Shown here in pieces: positions 62,355 through 64,000 of a DNA stretch of 64,000 bases. The notes beneath the pieces are model-generated. The model saw only the letters and a list, made by a program, of their open reading frames with translations. It made no database searches and was not told the DNA's origin. The position numbers were made by a program, and so were the translations under genes. The DNA is from Marinomonas hwangdonensis (GTDB lineage: Bacteria > Pseudomonadota > Gammaproteobacteria > Pseudomonadales > Marinomonadaceae), in the NCBI RefSeq assembly GCF_003721245.1, contig NZ_RIZG01000003.1:434001-498000 (forward strand). The letters are read 5' to 3'. Each line of letters starts with the position of its first letter. The first letter of the stretch is position 1.

Positions 62355-64000
62355 CAGCTGCGTTTCCCTGCGTAGCGAAATTTAATAAACTCCTGCTGAC
62401 GTGATACTATATCAAAAGCATCTCTCAGATGGCGCTTTTCAAAAGAAGACAAATTCTCAGGATTTACGTGGTTGTTCGGCTCTTTGCCGGCTTCGATTTG
62501 TTCTTTTTGGTTTTTAATTCGCACCATGCCAATCATTTCAAGCGCTAGGGCAAGATCTTTTGCTCGCCCGTCGGGCAATAATCCCGCCGCTTCGATGTCT
62601 TCAATCCGCTCCAAGGTATTTAGACTGTTACTGCCGCAGGCGAGTGCGTGGACACGAACAATGTCAATAATAGGGGCTATGCCTCTTTCTTTTAAATTAA
62701 AAGTGCGCGATTGTTTGCCTTCACCATCTAGAACAAACTGGCGGAAAAAGCCCAGTGGCGGTTTCCGCTGGTTGGCGTTGCGCGCCATAAAGGTTAAGAA
62801 GCCAGAGTGTTGCTTGGCTTCACGGCGAATATGTTGATTCAGCTGCGCGGCCAGGGTTTTGTCGCCATAGACGCCGCGTAGATCAAAGAAAATAGACAAG
62901 CGCAGCAAAGCGTCGGCTTTGGGCTTCTGAATCCACCCGCTGAAGTTTTCTTTCCAAACTCGTAGCGGCTGACGCCACTGGGTGTTTGACGCCATTATGT
63001 CCCCAGGACACAGCTCGTAGCCACACAGATCAAGGTTCTTACAGACCCAATTGCTCAACAGTTTGAAATACTCTCCGTGCTGTTCTTCATTGTATTTATT
63101 GCTCAAGATAATGGCATTGTCTTGGTCTGTCTTAATGGTTTGCTCTTCTCTGGCTTGGGAACCTAAAGCGATAAAACAATAAGGCACTGGCGGTGGGCCG
63201 AACTTCTCTTCAGCCAGTTGCAAGAGTCGCTTCACAAAAGCGGTGCCAATATGGGACATGGCGTTGCCAATCATTTGCGTATTGGCATCGGCGACAACTA
63301 GCTGCGTAAAAGTATGTGTCATTTTACGACTGATCGCCTGCAACCCTTCGATGTCGCTTTGTTTGTAAATATCACTGATGAGATAAATACTGCCGTGGCT
63401 TTCCTTTTGTATCAGATCACCCGAGCTTACGACGCCAATGGGCCGTCCATTTTTCACAATGGGAATATGGTGAACATTACGCTCCATCATTTTCAATACG
63501 GCTTCAGAGGCATAGTCACCGCTGTCCATTATTACTGGATTTCGTGTCATGATGTCTGAGACAGGTGTATCGTAATCAAGACCTTCAGCAACGGCGCGGG
63601 TACGTAAGTCTCGGTCTGTTACTATGCCAATCAGTTCTTCCTGATCCGTAATTAACAAACTAGACACTTTGTGCTCAGACATGACTTGTGCGGCGTTACG
63701 AATGCTGGCGCTGATGTCTGCACTGATGGGTGGTCGCCTTAATAAACTGATAACCGGACAGGTCATGAGAGACACATCGGAACTTTGCGCATCCATCGCT
63801 GTGCGCAGGCGCACTTCCCGCGTAAGCTCGAAAAAGTCCGAGAAGTTATCATTCTCTTCGTACAGTTTTAGAAACCAGCGAGCGGGGATGCAATATAAAA
63901 GACTGTCTTCTATAGTGCGCATGGATTGTGATGACTTGCCACCACGTAACAGAGAAAAGTAGCCAAACAGTTCTCCTTCATTCATGCGTCGAATTAACTT
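62354..64000 (-). CDS. CBS-domain/DUF294 putative nucleotidyltransferase (N-terminus outside)
   Basis: 549 codons of a gene that starts beyond the right edge; the frame is open to base 64000. It begins in a cyclic-nucleotide-binding domain (GELFGYFSLLRGG). Two CBS domains follow (about residues 80-210: HKVSSLLITDQEELIGIVTDRD and HHIPIVKNGRPIGVVSSGD, each spread over the repeats), then DUF294, a nucleotidyltransferase-like domain with GSQAREEQTIKTDQDNAI, and DUF294_C. Family members may be uridylyltransferase-like signal enzymes; the function is not established. The gene is coupled to the exonuclease gene. Confidence 0.9.
   Translation of the reverse strand, partial: KLIRRMNEGELFGYFSLLRGGKSSQSMRTIEDSLLYCIPARWFLKLYEENDNFSDFFELTREVRLRTAMDAQSSDVSLMTCPVISLLRRPPISADISASIRNAAQVMSEHKVSSLLITDQEELIGIVTDRDLRTRAVAEGLDYDTPVSDIMTRNPVIMDSGDYASEAVLKMMERNVHHIPIVKNGRPIGVVSSGDLIQKESHGSIYLISDIYKQSDIEGLQAISRKMTHTFTQLVVADANTQMIGNAMSHIGTAFVKRLLQLAEEKFGPPPVPYCFIALGSQAREEQTIKTDQDNAIILSNKYNEEQHGEYFKLLSNWVCKNLDLCGYELCPGDIMASNTQWRQPLRVWKENFSGWIQKPKADALLRLSIFFDLRGVYGDKTLAAQLNQHIRREAKQHSGFLTFMARNANQRKPPLGFFRQFVLDGEGKQSRTFNLKERGIAPIIDIVRVHALACGSNSLNTLERIEDIEAAGLLPDGRAKDLALALEMIGMVRIKNQKEQIEAGKEPNNHVNPENLSSFEKRHLRDAFDIVSRQQEFIKFRYAGKRS

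Noticed and set aside
1-64000. CRISPR arrays, insertion sequences, tRNA or rRNA genes
   Set aside because: No regularly spaced repeats, transposase-like frames or tRNA/rRNA-like sequence were seen in the window.

Overview
The window looks like chromosome from a marine gammaproteobacterium of the Oceanospirillales, most like Marinomonas. That placement rests on gene content (an Aap amino-acid transporter, Gts and Agl sugar transporters, a bacterial voltage-gated sodium channel, an oxyR-recG pair, a gmk-rpoZ-spoT block) and moderate base composition. No rRNA or tRNA is present to confirm it. I see no tRNA, rRNA, CRISPR array or insertion sequence.

Layout. 1-10.7 kb: end of pstB, phoU, an msrC-type methionine sulfoxide reductase, a histidine-kinase-like protein that has lost its phospho-sites paired with a small exported protein, a CysZ-like membrane protein overlapping a receiver protein, then on the minus strand phoB-phoR, ubiC-ubiA and an HDOD protein. 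10.7-16 kb: the aapJQMP general amino-acid ABC operon with a good sigma-54 promoter, and a divergent Lrp/AsnC regulator. 16-24.6 kb: housekeeping genes (recG, oxyR, an epimerase, ridA, spoT, rpoZ, gmk). 24.6-28.9 kb: small transporters and LysR regulators.

28.9-41 kb is the accessory region. It holds two consecutive hipBA-type modules, a small orphan protein, a DNA cytosine methyltransferase followed by a GHKL-ATPase fused to a PD-(D/E)XK-like nuclease (a probable unusual restriction-modification system), a degenerate repeat-like element, an NYN-domain ribonuclease-like protein behind a leader terminator, a broken toxin-antitoxin locus joined to the tail of another gene, an AAA/DUF4143 ATPase behind paired palindromes, a sodium channel and a hipB fragment. 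The methyltransferase/ATPase pair is the best candidate for a little-described system.

41-64 kb: yicC and rph, a small exported protein, a lipoprotein 5'-nucleotidase, a glucose-type ABC operon (gtsABCD) with its two-component system, a fructokinase, an alpha-glucoside operon (aglEFGKA) ending in a LacI regulator, then a DnaQ-like exonuclease overlapping a CBS/DUF294 protein that runs off the window. Sugars imported by Gts or Agl would be cleaved by AglA and phosphorylated by the kinase. In all three ABC operons a stem-loop follows the binding-protein gene, which would explain high binding-protein and lower permease expression.
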